From Motacilla alba alba (lineage: Eukaryota; Chordata; Aves; Passeriformes; Motacillidae): a stretch of 64,000 nt of DNA. Made by a program: the position numbers and the translations under genes. The notes under the pieces were generated by a model. The model made no database searches. It saw only the letters and a list, made by a program, of their open reading frames with translations, and was not told where the DNA came from. The DNA lies in the NCBI RefSeq assembly GCF_015832195.1, contig NC_052018.1, positions 58,713,666 to 58,777,665 on the forward strand, read 5' to 3'. Shown here one piece after another: positions 22,263-36,533 of the stretch; the first letter of the stretch is position 1; each line of letters starts with the position of its first letter.

Positions 22263-25200
22263 ACTTAAACTCCTAGCAGATAATGAAGAAATCAGTTGAT
22301 ACCTCTAACTATACATTGATGTGACTTGAGAGATTTTGGAGCGTTGCTTTTCATTTCTTTGAGAAAAATATGGATTCAAAGTTGGTGAAGGTATATGACT
22401 CTATGTCAGACAAATATCTGACGTACTTTCTGTCTGTGGAAAACCACAGAGACTCCTGTCCCCATATCGGATCCTTTCTTTCCCAGCATGGCAAGGCCCA
22501 GCTGGTAAGGTAACATGGAATGTAGCAAGAAAGACAAAACCTGCCCTAAAATTTTTCAGGAAGACCTTATGAAATTCAGAACTAGTTGTAAGAGGAAGTA
22601 GTAAATTTTGGGTAGATAGACTTTCACTTGCCCTTGTGATGCTTTCATGATTAGATGAGTAGTGTCTTCTGCCCCAGAGTGGACATTTGGCCTTCCATCT
22701 TTTAAAAATAAAAAGAAACAAAACCAAAAGGCAGCTCATATGGGACTTTAACGACTGTTAAACAAAAAAATAGAGAAAAATAAAAGGAGAGAGAAGTCAT
22801 TTTAAAGCTATTTTTTATTTGGAAAAACAAAACAAAGGACCCCAAAACTGACCCCTGGGTTTTGAAGGTGCTTTGTTACTTATTACATTAATCTGTTCAC
22901 TGTATTAATTAATTTGTCTTCTGTGATGAGCAGAGAGAACATGAACCCAGAAAAGATGCTGAAAAGTAATTGCTTGCAAATGTATTGCCTGCATTGAAGA
23001 GCACAGATATAACAGCTGCTTCCCTCACCCTCAGTTCGGGTAGTCTCACAGCCAGCTGACTACAGGACATGAGGTAAGTGTAGGATATAAAATGCAACTC
23101 TTTTTAGTGAAATACAGGGGACTACAATCGGGTATGAAATATCAGCTAGTAAGGGAGATCAGCTGCTGGTGAAGAATGATCACCTAAGATCTACCTGCCA
23201 TTGACCTCACTTAGTGGCTCAACAGTTACAAATACTAAGTATTAGTCAACCTTCTACAGTAAACTCCTTTAACAACCGTAGGAATTATATCCAAAAATAA
23301 AGCGTCAGTTTCTTAGCTTTTCTGAAGTATGTTGTACTATCCATCCAATTTTACACTGGAGGAATTAAGTTTGAAAAAAGACCAGTATCTTCAAATACAT
23401 ATTCTGAAACTCTGTCAGGATCCATCCAGTTGATAACTGGCAGGCACTGCCTAGCTAACAGTCACTGTCCCCATTTTCTACTGTCTACAGTTAGACAGAA
23501 AGGGTCTGTTATAAGACAGAAAAGCTGGAAGACTGAGGCCCAAGGTTAACAAGATCCAAAGATGCATTGAAGTTGCAATTTTATTTGTCATGATACTGTA
23601 AATTGACACTTCCCAAGCACACTCTTATCATGTGACTTAGAGAGAACAGGGACAGTAGCAATCCCTCTGAGCTCTGTGAGCAGCTGCCTGCTTGGGCAGG
23701 AGGAGATGCAGCTCCTGTCTGATCTCCTCACAGGATTTATTTTGAGTAGCTCTCTAGGATTCTTCTAGGAATCCTCTGGATGTGTTATTGTCTCCACTTA
23801 CCAGTGTTTCCATTTAATATATTTTAATTTCCCATGACACTTGAAAGTCAGTTTTTGCTTTTTGCAAACAATGAATGATGTTTTGTCACCAGGATAAACT
23901 GATACATTATAAGTGACTGTAACTAGATTTTCATGACTTTAAATATGACTTTAAACCTTTTAGGGACTCCATGGTATCATGAATGATTATTTTAAAAATG
24001 AAATAAATATATATAGATAATTCAATGTCTGGGAACTGTGACTACAACAGTGGTTATTTTATTGCCAGAGGTCATCTAAATAGACAACTAAAAGATTTTC
24101 TCCCAAATCTTGGTGAACTTCTCAGTATTCGGTTTTCACTTCTGAAATATATATGGATTTTGAGGAAGATTTTTTTTCCTGAAAGATTTAAAAAGATATT
24201 TCCATTGTAAAAGCATGCTTGCCAGTTCAATTTATCTCTAGAGAAAAATTAAGATCTTCATAGTAAATTCTTCATGAACACAACAGAGCATTTTTGCATT
24301 AATTTCCCCTTACCAGTTTACCTTCTCTCTTACTGGCTTAACACTACCAAGTCTTAGTAAAAAAATAGTTTATGTTTTCAAAGCTAAAAGTCATAAAAAT
24401 ATCATGCTCAATCATACAGATTTAATTTATTTAATTACTTTTTACCTTACATTAACATTTGTTGCATGCAGTAACTGTAGAGTGTTGTTACTGCAGTAGT
24501 TTTCAAATTCATCCGCTAACAGAGGATGCCAGGAAAGAGAATAACACCAGTTTAAAACATGGAGAGGATTATAAGAACCATTTGGATTAAGACCAAGTTT
24601 GGAAAGGGATTATCTTTTCAAGGGTTTATTTTCGTCTTCTTTGGATGCTGGTAGGTTGGAATTGACAATTTGAGCACATATCGGTCAGAAAATCTTTGTC
24701 AACCAGTCTTTCTGCTGATCTTAAAATGTACACATAACCTTTCTGCCATGTGTCAGCAGCAACAAAGGCCACAGTTAATTAGTGAGGGTTCACTCCCAAA
24801 GACTGAAGAATGCTGTCAGTTTTCTTGCATGATTAAATAAAAACCTCTTCTCACCTGCCAATATGGAGATGCTGTACTACAATTTTTTTTAGTAGTCAGG
24901 TGAACAAAATCTGTACAGACACAAACAGTATATTGGATAAGAAAAATCTGGACCTCAGGAGAACATCTATGCCAGACATGTGCACTGGAGCAGCATCATA
25001 TCTCCACAGAGATTGTAACACTTCTTTGGGAGAACTTTCTTGGGCAGAAGGCATTAACTCAGTCTGTATGGGCAGTAAACAGCCACACATGCCTTGATGT
25101 CCACAGCAGAACTTCCATTAAATCCTCAGAAGAGATGAGCTGGAAGGACCTCCTATGTCTTGTGAGAGACTTGCCTCTTTTGGCCCACAGGGGTTTTAGG

Positions 25201-28200
25201 TTTCCAGTTCAATTTATTCAGCTTTGCCATTGTGCAGTAAGTGACTGTTTGAGGAACTGCCTGACTGGCCAGAGTACTGCAGGAAATTGGGTCAGCCATC
25301 AGCCAGGCCCTTGGGCAAAAAACTCAAGAGTTGGAAAAACTTCAAAAAAGTTTATTTTTTGCATGTGCAATAAAAAATTATTTTATCCACTTTCTTGTTC
25401 TGTCATCATCCCTCTGCTTTCCAACCCAACCCTCAAGTTTCACTTGATCAATCATTTATTTGTAGCCAGTTTCCAAGAATGTAGTAATTATTTTGCATGA
25501 TGGATGTAATGGTAGAACATTGAACAGTGTGAAGTGGGCTGTCAACAAGGTACTGCTCTGAAACATTAGAGACAAAAATGTCAAGAAAAGGTATATACTC
25601 AGTGGATATATGTAGAAATTAAATTAATATTATTACCAATTGAAGAAATAATAAAAATCAATATTACAGCCAAATTTTTTGTCAAAGGTTTAAGATTTCC
25701 TTATCAAATTGAAAATTTGTAGCATAAAAAGTCACAGATTTTTAACTTCAAATATTTGTAGGCAGTGTTTCAGCAGGCATGCCTCCTCAAATATTTTAGG
25801 AAACAACAGTAAAGAAAAAGAGGGAAAAAATGAAATGTTAATTTTTAAAAATGAAAAAAAAAATCTGTGATTCCAGTAAGTTCAAAGATGTGTTCTAAGA
25901 AAAAAGGATACAGTCAGCACAATATGCAAGTGTGCTTGTGAAGCACGTGTGTTCCATGACTCCCCACAGAGCACAGAGAATTTGTAGACATTGATGTTAT
26001 TAGGGAAGGGGCCTATATCTGCATGAGGCTGCACTTGATCCAGCTGTTATACAAGCTCTGCAACTGCCCATCGCCTCCTACTGTGACCTGCACACTGCCT
26101 CCAGGAACCAGCTTTGCTTTCCTCTGTGCAGCTCTGCCATATCAGGTCCAGTACCCGACTAGGGAATTAAAGTATGTGATTTGATATCTGTGACAGTTCA
26201 GATTAGGGTGGATATGTGACCCCAGCTGAAAAGCACATACAGCAATGAAGGCAAAAGAAGAGAAAAAGCAGAGTAGCTTCTTATTTTCAAGAAAAAAATC
26301 CAACTCTGCCCAGCTTTGGCAAGCATCTATTTATGTTTCTATTGCAATACCTATTTTAACTTGATGCTCCAAATAAAAAAACACTGTATACTGAAAACTG
26401 TGATATACCCGATCCACAAAAAGTTCTGTTTTCCAACTTCATTGCAGTATTTTTCCTTACACATCTCTTTCACCAGAGATATTCCCTTTTCTAAATATCT
26501 GAGTTCACTGACTGTAATTTAAATATCTCCAATCCTCATTAATTTGCAGATAGGAAATTAGGCCAGATCTGTATTCCTACTAATGTAAAAAATTGCCTTC
26601 AGGAAAATCAAAAGAATTTTAATGACATGTCTTTACGTAAATAAAACAGTCATACAGTTCTTTTTTCCTGTTCTATTTTCATTGTGCTGGTGAAGGAGTG
26701 GGAATATACCCTTATAATCAAGCATGATTTATATAATATGCTAATTCGTAAGTGGTGGCTCATCATCTGCAATGTGAACTTTGAGAACTCTGCAAAGAGT
26801 GCAATGAGGACAGGTTTTTCTCGTGGGTTTCCAGCACACTGCACAAAGAAGAGGGTTTCACAAGTGTTTGCAGAGATGCTGTGCTCCCTCAGACACACAG
26901 GGCTGGCTTTCTTGCTCGTGCAGACAGGAATAGGTCTAATAATCTTATGAAACTCTTTTTAAAGTTCACATTTACAGTTCCAAGACCTATGAATATTTGG
27001 TCATAATGTTTTCATAATACCTTTTTTTCTGGTACGTACGGAGAAAAAAAAAACAATTTATTTTTTTTTTGTGGAATAAGAAATCTTTTAATCCAAACTG
27101 AATACAGCAGGTAAGGATGGTTTTGTGTTGAGGGCTCAACAATTCAAAACTCAAAAGCTCAGGACTCAGCAGGATACAGAATTCCTAAGTAGCCTGACGC
27201 TACAGCTCATCATTTGTTAAAACTGCAGAGGTGTCATTATGAGAGGGTATAAAATGGGAGACAGCATTTAGGCAAATGCATTCTGCCCCTGGTCACACAG
27301 CAGAAAGGAACATGTGGAGTGATGAGTCCTGCACTAAGCTGTACACCTGGGGTCCAGCTGGATGGCTTTCTATGCTCCACCTGCCATAGACTGGTTATGC
27401 ACTGACTGTGGTGGGACCTTGGGCGCACACAAAAACTTGGACTGATGTGACATAATTCTGAGATTCTCCAAGTCTTGCTAAAGTGAGGCAGCCTGGCTCC
27501 CTCTGCTTCATTCACCTTACTTTTGAACGAAGACATCAGGAGCTATGGTAAAGCTGTGTTGTAGGCTAGCTCAATTAATATTTAAACTTGTCTCCACAGC
27601 AAATAATTTGGGTAAAAGTCATGTTCTCCTCTGCAAAACTATTCTTCATTGGAGAAATTCCCTCAGTCTCTTACCCTGTAATTCAATGCGTCAGCTGATG
27701 AGGTAAAGATGAGTTTCTAAGGATTAGGCATGCTGCTTTCCCCCTGCTGTACACAGCTCTTTACATACAGATTCTAAGCTTAGACAAATATTTTTTCTAA
27801 TCAGCTTTTGAATATCTTTACTGCTGTAATAAGAATTACTGTTTCTGTGATGCAATACAGTAATACTTCACAGTTCAATTTCCATTCTTATTTTGTTCTA
27901 AAATAATTTTGAATTCTTTCCTGTTTAAGTGCAGCTATAATATTGAGAACATTTTCATCTTCACATTAGCCTTCATCTCCACATTATCAGCAGAAAAAAA
28001 AGTTTTATGGTTGTATGCAATATCCTGGAAAGAAATTTGACCGAGGAGTTATGATCAAGACAGAAAAACATCATAATACTATGTTGCCTGTGTCAGTATC
28101 TTGCTAGAAAATTAATATACCACAGTTAAGTTGTTACAGAGTCTGTGTGTGACCTATCAAGACATAGTGATTATAAAGAGCTACTGACTGGAAAATTTCC

Positions 28201-30441
28201 ATCTTCTTATTGCTCCTTCAATTTAATTCCTAGTAGAAAGTTAAATAATTTACACAACTCAAAATTACCGGGTTTTTTAGCTTTCTTTTCAATAAGTACC
28301 ATGTCAAGCAAGTTGATTGCTTCTCATCCTTTCATATTAATCAAATTTCAGTGATCTTCAAGATGCTAAGATTTCATTTTCTTTGACTGGTGGATTCCAA
28401 CTTTCAAGAGATTCATCACTGCAAATTATGCACATGCAAGCAAAACAAAACTGGATGAAAACTATTAATGATTGAAGATGCCTGTTCCAAAACAGATGTT
28501 TGAAAAACCATCAGCTTCATTCCCTGCCCCTTGTAATGCTGTCCACAGCTTTTATAACCGGTGTCTGACATGTTGGCTTCTTGTATCATGTTTATCTAGC
28601 ATATACTTCTGCACAAGCACAAGAGTTTGGCTTTGCTGGGACAAAATAAACAGATAATCAGACAAAATGCTTCATCAGACTCTTAAAATCTTTCGCTGTC
28701 CTCACAAATCTGTCTTGTTTTGCTAAAAACCAGGCCATTGTGTCAGACAAAGTTCAATATCATGGTATTAAAATGATGGGACAATCTTTACATTTTACAA
28801 GTATTTCTAAGTGTGTCTAAATGTTATTGGAAGCCTATAATTCAAACTTTGGGAGCATGTTTTTTCCCTTTTCTTGCTTCTGTTTACTTTCTGCTCCAAA
28901 GCTGAGATCTTAGAAGTTAAAATGTTTCCCAAAATAGCCAATACTTGCAGTCATTTTAAAATGAGCAGAAAAAGCCCTAAAATTCTTCTGTGTCAGTGAG
29001 TGTTATGCTGTTATTCCCAAGTATGATGAGAAAAATCCTGCTATATATGCATATAATTTAAATATTCAACCAGCTTAGCTTTTTTCCCTCATGCTCAACT
29101 TTAGATTCCAAGCTGATACTACAAAGATGCTAGTTTGTCAAAATTTAGTTCAGATGTTGCCTTGCAGTTTCTGACTGATGATAAACAGAAAAATCCTCTT
29201 CCTTCATGTGGTTCATGCACATAAATATGGACAGACAAGTGTGTGAGATTAAACCTTTAAAACCATTTCCCACCTAAACCAACATAAAATGTGCAAATTT
29301 ATGCCCCTGAAAAATGTGGCACAGTTACAAGCAAATGGGAGGAAAACAGTTGCATTGCAACTGTAGAAATAAACATCTCAACTTTAACCTGCAACATTCC
29401 TTTTGCTTGCCACTTCAGAGATGTCAGATGGAGTAAAGCAGCAGGCAACTATATCTTAATTTAGGAACTGCAAACGTGTAAGGATTATAAAGTTCTGCTT
29501 ACCATATTATGAAAAGCATCCTTTCCCCTCTAGATCTGTACTGCATTCAATGCTCTTGGGGAGGGTCAGGCAATTTGTAATTCCCAAATGTGTTAGGCAT
29601 GAAGTAGGTGCTGCAGTGCTCAACTTCAGCAAGATGGTAACGCCTCTAGGCAGAAAGAACAGCAGAATTTTTAGCGTTTACGCATATTGATAAATTAAAA
29701 CTTAGGCACTACAACATACACAAGTGTGTTAAGCAGAAGATGGAATTTCTATTAATTCTGTTAGCATGGAGTATTGTTCTTAAAAGCCCTATGTATCTTA
29801 ATATTTGCTTAGACCACTATCATTTATCTCTTTAAAACTGACATGTTACATAATATGTTCATGTTTCAGGAAGAGTTTGGTAACACAAAATTGCATTTGG
29901 TGCTCAAGGCAAAAATCTGACAACTACAGAAGGGTAGAAAATTCCTCCTATACCCTCCATCCCTTTAAACAGAACTAAGATATGGAAATCTATTATCCAC
30001 AAAGAAGCCCCATACTGATCCTCCATACAGATTTTCAGAGTATGTGTGTGACCTGATGAGGGGGCAGTCATCAGACACTATCAAAGAGACATGAAGCAGT
30101 GCCTGTAGAAGGGATCATAGACAAAGCAGACTTGATGAGATGGTGTCTGCACATTCTAAATGATACAAGGCTGCCAGTGCTTCACATATATATGTGTAGG
30201 TTAAGAAGCATTATCAGGCAGACTTTGTCAACAGCTTAAGAACCTGTCCACTGCAATTCATGATGTTCTTTTATTTCCAGTTTACATGGGTCAGATTAGA
30301 AGCCTATTATTTCCCCAGAAAGGGGATTCCAAATAAAACCAAACCCTATTAGGCTACTAAAGTAATTTTGTGAAATGCAGGAAGACTGATGATGCTCTAA
30401 CTTAGAGGCCAAGAAGAGTTTTCTACCCTGATTACACCCTA
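22263..30441. other. Long AT-rich stretch without recognised genes
   Basis: About 8 kb with no coding pattern. ORFs up to 121 codons (25135-25500) look random. A10/T11-type homopolymers lie at about 27046-27071. The segment at 25970-26160 is a little richer in G and C, with several CTGC-type words, but I could not assign it. Confidence 0.55.
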
Positions 30442-30556
30442 CAATCATAGAATCAAAATGTTTGGAAAATACATTTAAGAGTATCAAGTCTAATTGTCAA
30501 CCTAGACCCACACCATGTTCACTATCAAACCATCTTCACTTTCATACAAGACCTTC
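30442..30556 (-). mobile_element. Short CR1 3'-end fragment
   Basis: AATCATAGAATC followed by a GGAAAATACATTTAAGAGTATC-type stretch and CACACCATGTTCACTATCAAACCATC matches, with many changes, the reverse complement of a CR1 3' end. The element is therefore on the minus strand, with its 3' tip at 30442. Only the last 100 bp or so survive. Divergence is high, so it is an older copy than the CR1 at 2405-3180. Confidence 0.55.
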
Positions 30557-32880
30557 AAGACTAAAACCGGAAGAAAAAGGGTCAGAAAAAAAATATTTCC
30601 TGTCTCTAAATGCATTATTCAAGACAAAAAGAAAGAAAAATCAGAGGGCTTCTTCAATGATTGCACACCAAAGTCAAACCCAGTATATGGAAAAAAGTAG
30701 AATTTGCCTGAGACCACTCAAGGTGCCATTATGAATAATTACCTTTATGTCATCTCACTGGAAAGCATTATGTGAGAAAAGTGGGTTTTTTTCACTGAAC
30801 TGTAAAACAACATGTGCACTCACTGTTACTCTTCATTGTGGAGTATTATGTGTATTTTTACCTAATTACCTTTGCAAGCCAGCTGCAAACCTCTGAAATG
30901 CTTATTCTGCAAGTGTTGGCCAGATGCCTCCTTTATCAATAAATATGAAATTAAGGAGTGTATTTCTTAGAGACAAGTTTTGAAGAAATTTGAGGACAGA
31001 GTGCAGAACCTACAATTAGCATGATGTGCAAACGCAAGTATTTTGTTAAATCTTGATGTGAATGAAAAAAAATAGCCACAGGATGGCAGCAGAATACACA
31101 ACAAAAGGAATAGACTGGGGCCCCTTTAATGACCAAATAAGAGAATTTGAGGGAGACGCAGGTTCCCTTCAACGTGTTTGTAAGGAGTGTTCTTTGGTTT
31201 CCTAGTTTGAAGCAGGAGCTGCACTGAGAGGAAAGGTGTAGCCATGAAGTTAAGAAAACCCGTTGTTTGAAGTAGTAGTACACCAAAGATGCAGTTCTAG
31301 TTCATCAAGGACTGATAGATTTGAAAACTGGAGTATTTGCAAGCAAGGAGTAGCATCTTCTGAACACTTTGCTATACATCTGCTTGTAAAGGAGTACTCT
31401 AATTAACCAAGTGCTGTGAAATGTTGTGTAGTCCAGTTGTGAAAAGCATCAAGAACTTCACCTCAATGTTCCCAAATCCTTATTGGCAAATCGAACAACA
31501 AATTCACATTAACTGCTTTTGCATAAATAGGGTCACATGGGTTACTATTGCATACACAGACTGCTGAAAAAGTGACACTTAAAAAGATGGATTTATCAAT
31601 TAAGGGACACAAGAAACACTCTGATTTGTGGTCTCTTCTGCATGGACGTGTGGCAGGAAATATTTTAAATTATATCATAAATTGGTACTCCTGATCCCAT
31701 CTTTATTGTATCTTTTTTCTTCTTTTTTCTTTCTATGTTCAGCCTATGCTTTCTTTATGCCTTTACTTTATTCCATGTCCAGCTCCTACTATCTTGTTTT
31801 CTCTGGACCCTTAGTCAATGTTTAATTCTTCAGTCTTTCACTTGTGCAGGCCTGTCCTCCTAGTTTATAAGGAACTAAGTTATAAGGAATTGCATCATTT
31901 TTACATTTTGTCCTCATAACAAGAAGTATTATCAATAGACCTTTGTGCTGCTGGTTTGTGATAGCTTCAGTGACATGCGAGGTATCTGAAGTGCTTTTGC
32001 TCTCTCTCCTTGTCAGTTTTCTCACCTTGTGCCCTCTGCAACCAACTCACCACAAGCTCACCTTATCTTTCTGGTGAGCCAGAAGATTTTCCCCAGTAAC
32101 TTCAGCCACACAAAGTGACACTGGGATTCTTTTCCTCCCTCTTCATATTGCCAAGATCTGAGCAACTGTCCCATTTAATAATCTTACTGGTGTCACCTGC
32201 CACAGGAAATCACAGCACCATTTCATATTCACCAGTCTTGTTTGCACAAGTGTTACATTTCCAATTATTGTGGATTTGCCAGACAACCTTGGGAATGACA
32301 ATTCCAAACAGTCAGAAAGAGAGAATTTTTTACACACTGTGCAAGCAACATGTCAAAGTCTTTCCCATGGGATGCTTTGAGGCTAAAATCTTACATGGGT
32401 TAAATATGCAACTGTCCAAATTCATGGAATAAATCTATCAAGACTATGAAATGCAAAAGCATCACCTGAAATGCAAGTCTTTAGAGAAAAGGAAAACGTT
32501 TGGAGAATTATCACTGCAGGTGACCCTGGTCTTAAAATTTACAAAGTTCTTAAATCTGGTGTCAGAGAAAGGTGGATCTTTGATCTAACTCTGCATGAGT
32601 ATTATTCTTTATTTTCTTACAGTGATAAGAAATATTCAGTTTTTTCTTTCTTAGAAACCCAACATTTAAAAGTTCTGTGTTTGGTTGGTTGGGTTTTCTT
32701 TATTGCAAGTAGTGGTGGTTGAAAAAATAACCCAACTATAAAAGTACTCTGAGACCTAGAGGCCGCAAAAATGTGAATTTAGTGGGTTTTGTGTACCAGG
32801 TTTTTTTAAGGCTCATAATTGACTCTGATGTTTTGTTATGAAAATCAGTGGTGGACAATGGCTTAGTGAGCAAGGGGGAG

Positions 32881-32918
32881 GGGGGCTATTTAACTAAAGG
32901 GGGCCTATTTAACTAAAA
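32881..32918 (+). repeat. Imperfect 18-19-bp tandem duplication
   Basis: GGGGGCTATTTAACTAAA is followed at once by GGGGGCCTATTTAACTAAAA. The second copy has one extra C in the core. The flanking G-run makes slippage a likely cause. Confidence 0.85.
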
Positions 32919-33045
32919 ATAATTTTCTATGTTTAAAAAGATATGAATCAACCCACCAACTTAAATCTCTCTTATTTGCAAAAATAATATGCACCCCCAA
33001 TTTTCTCTCATACATATTTTGCTTTCTTGTGCAGGTCCACATGAT

Positions 33046-33075
33046 TTAAAGGTATTACCTTTAAAGGTATTACCT
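33046..33075 (+). repeat. Perfect 15-bp tandem duplication
   Basis: TTAAAGGTATTACCT occurs twice in direct succession. Each unit contains the near-palindrome AGGTATTACCT. Confidence 0.95.
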
Positions 33076-33284
33076 ATTTCACCAGCCTTACACCTCTTCT
33101 TCCATATCAAAATACATTTTAAGGATTATCTCTGAAGAAGGGATTTCAGACAAAGGAAGTTGGTTGTTTTAAGGGAGCAGGGACCTGCAGTTAAAGAATC
33201 AGAAATAACAATCTAAAAAGCAATTACTGACAGAATATTTCTGTACTGAATGTTATAGTATGTCTAAGGTGCTGCTCCCAAGAG

Positions 33285-33855
33285 TGCTGGGTTGAGCCAG
33301 TTCAGTCCCACCCAGCTTCACAGCGGGATCTAGGAGAGAACTGGAAGGAGGAAAAAGCGAGGAAACTCTTTGAGTTGAGATAAAGGGAGTTTAGTAGGTA
33401 GAGCAAAAGCCCCACACAGAAGCAAAGCAAAATAAGGAGTTTATTCCCTTTTTCCCATTGGCAGGCTGGTGTTCAGCCACATCCAGGAAAGCAAGGCCTG
33501 ATAGGTAATGGTGACTTCAGAATACAGGTGGCATAACTTCAAAATTCCACCTTCCCTTCCACCTCCTTCCCCCAGCTTCTCTCCTGAGAGTGTCATGTAG
33601 TATGGGATAAACCTTGGGTCAGCTGGGGTCAGCTCTCCCAGTTGTGCTCCCTCCCAAATCTTGCGCACTGCAGCCTGCTCACTGATGGAACAGAGTGAGA
33701 AATAGAAAAGACTTTGGCACTGTGCAAGCACTGCTCAGCAAGATCTAAAGCAGCCCTATGTTATCAACTCAGGTTTGGTCACAAATCCAAAACATAGTTC
33801 CTCATGAGCTACTATGAAGAAATTTAACCCAAATTTAACAGCCAAATCCAGTATA
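33285..33855 (-). mobile_element. ERVL-type solo LTR
   Basis: The minus strand starts near 33855 with a damaged version of the ERVL LTR opening and continues through ATGAGGAACTATGTTTTGG, GTTGATAACATAGGGCTGC, a CTTGCACAGTGCCAAAGTC stretch, GAGCAGGCTGCAGTGCGC and TGACCCCAGCTGACCCAAGG. It reaches a GGGAATAAACTCC polyadenylation signal (complement of 33435-33447) and ends near CTGGCTCAACCCAGCA at 33285. The length of about 570 bp and this order fit an avian ERVL LTR. No retroviral internal sequence flanks it, so it is a solo LTR. It is related to, and more complete than, the LTR start at 1-123. The minus-strand ORF at 33441-33731 is a shadow. Confidence 0.75.
33435..33447 (-). promoter_or_regulatory. 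LTR polyadenylation signal
   Basis: GGAGTTTATTCCC on the plus strand gives GGGAATAAACTCC on the minus strand, an AATAAA in the R-region position of the minus-strand LTR. Confidence 0.55.
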
Positions 33856-34242
33856 GAGGGACACGACTCCTCTTCTGAAGAGTGACGGGTTTTTTCTCAT
33901 TATTGTTCTTTGGAGAAAATTTTCAGCAGTACGATTTGCTTTTCCTGGGCTGGAGCCATAGTAGAGACAGTTTTTTTCCATCCCTCCTTTCCCACCAGTA
34001 AGTTCACGGGCATTTCAGAATTTTTATACATGATCCTCAGCAATTTCAAAGAAATTAAAGCACCATGAATTCAAATGCTTATTGGGCCTGTTAAATTGCA
34101 CTGCAAGGCTCCCAAAATAATTTATGAAGTCTGAATGTTGTAGGCATGATTTATTGATGTAGTGTATCCAATCCAATGTCTAAGAACCCACCTAAGGTAA
34201 AAAAAGTGCCAGAATATCTATCTTGCTATATAGATAGAATGT

Positions 34243-34259
34243 TATATATATATATATAT
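34243..34259. repeat. Short TA repeat
   Basis: Eight or so TA units follow a GATAGA-type stretch. Minor. Confidence 0.9.
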
Positions 34260-36533
34260 GATTTTCCTGCTTGTTAGAGCAGTCAATTAATCTCTCCATG
34301 AAAGACAAGTTGGCAACATCAATATATGCAAGCAATACACACATAGATTTCCATTAGAAAATAAGTTCAACTATAGGCTTATGAATACAGCGGATATTGT
34401 CTCAATACCTAAATATTTTCCTTTAATGAGGGACATTTTAGTTAAGAGGAAAATTTTGAGTGTATCCAATACAGAAGAGTTCAGCTTGGTCATGCTTGTA
34501 GTTTTCAAATGGTTTGTTTATATGTCTAAGTAGATAATTAATAAAAGATGAATAGCACAATATCAAAAGACATCTGTTTTAGCTGCAGAAATATAATGAA
34601 AGCAATTTAGTAAGTTTCAGAACAAGCCCCACAAATATTTTTTCAGTTCAAAAGACCCAACTGAATCTTCAATAAGAATCTTCTTAACTCACTGCAGTGG
34701 TTTGTACATATGGTACTTTCTATCCACAAACTTCTTAAAATACTCCTTAGGGACATGGATTGTACTACAGGTGTATTTTTAAATGTCGTCATAAAAAATA
34801 GGACAAACAACTCATCAGTCATCCAGAACGGTGAACAAAAGGGTCTTTAGTACATAAAATTATCTAATCTCCAAGTGCTCTATTTGGCAAGGGCATGTAG
34901 GACTCTACCTTTGGTTGTGAAAACAAAGTCAAGAAAAAGTGAGTAGTAACAGGGATTGCCTACGATGGTGCTGCTGCAAATTACTAACAGGCAACATTCA
35001 CAAGGGGCCCATTCCGGTTTCTTTGAAACTTAGTGAAATAAAAATAATTTGTTTGCTCTTACAATGGTCTGGATCAGGCCTAGTGTTTAACCAGAGATCC
35101 ATTGATTTGGGATATTTTATTAAGAGTCTCTGATTTTTATCTATCCAGCACTAGAAAACCTTGCAGCAACGTGTCTGTACAAAATAACCTACTGCTTATT
35201 TTGTAACTTTTGTCTCCATGTCAGTTCAGCAAACTGAAAAGGAGAGGGAAAGGTTCAAACAAATTAATTTAAGTAGTACTTGAGGACTATATTAATTAGC
35301 TTAAATTATTTGTGTAAAACTATAAGATACAGCATGCCATAAAGACTTTCTCTTGGGAATTACTGTTCATCCTGAACCGTAACAAAAAACACCCCCAGAG
35401 AATTACACCACCAAATTAACAGGTAGCATATTCAAAACCAATAAAAGTGAATACATTCTCAAGGTACCCGTAATTGGTCTGCATGAATTATTGCCCAAGG
35501 AAGCACTGAAGGGAAAAAAAAAATAGTGAGAGGTAAAAAGGAATTGCACATTTAGACAGAGAGCAAAAATTCCAGAATTACAAATATTATTGCTAAAAAT
35601 GTAGTCTGGAAGAATATTAAAACATGCTTTCATGCTTTGGGGCTCAAACTAATATCTCACTAATAATAAATAACATGATGAAACTTAATATATGGGGTTG
35701 ATTATTCTTCTGAAATATCTAGACTATCCCTCTGTTAAAAAAAATGTTGATTAAAAGAGCTCTAAGTTTTACTTAGCATGATAGTTGTCAAATAACCAAA
35801 TGTAGGAACTATCTGGAAAACCAGCTCATAATTTCACATAGGTGACAGTTTTCCATAGGTGACATTTTGATACAGACCTCTCCTAGCTGCCAAGAAAGGA
35901 AGGATGAGAGGAAAATAACAATCTATGGGAAATAGTCCAAGCTTATTCCAGCTCTAGTTTTACTTATCTGTACAACCAGGGGTGTAGGTCTTAGGACTGG
36001 CTGGATGCTCTTTAAAGACTGCTTTAAAGAAGCAGTCAGAGCTGCTGATTCACGTTGTTGTTATGAGCCACAAGAAAACTGGCAAGGATTACTAATTAGT
36101 TAACTCTATGATTTTTTACAAAAGCAATAAAAGCATGATAAAATACATAGATGAAAATGGCATAAGCATGCAAATGGCACTTTAATGCAAACATGTAACC
36201 CTATACAATCAAATAGTTAAGCTGATTTTGAAAAATTGGGCTCAGGCTATTAACAGTGAATGCAATTTGCTCATTGAATCCCAATTTGAAGTTACTTCAG
36301 TTGGCAAATTTTCTTTCTGGATGTAAGATATCACTTTGTGAAAATGCTTTTTGAATAAAAATGGCTTATTTTGGATGTTTTGCATCTTCCAAAGTACCTT
36401 TTTCTTTTGTTTGTTTTTTGTTGTTTGGGGTATATTTTATTTTAAATTTAACCTTAAAATGTTACATTTTTTTTTTAATTAACTCTTAGAACTACATACA
36501 GCAGGGAGTCTAGTGTAAGTTTTAGTAAGACAT

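Larger units (their letters stand above)
30557..33284. other. AT-rich intergenic stretch
   Basis: No gene recognised. It contains an imperfect 18-bp tandem duplication (32881-32918) and a perfect 15-bp one (33046-33075). The ORFs (for example 30951-31286 minus and 32115-32432 plus) show no family pattern. Confidence 0.55.

Noticed and set aside
25135..25500. 121-codon plus-strand ORF
   Set aside because: No domain pattern, no splice or promoter context; consistent with chance.
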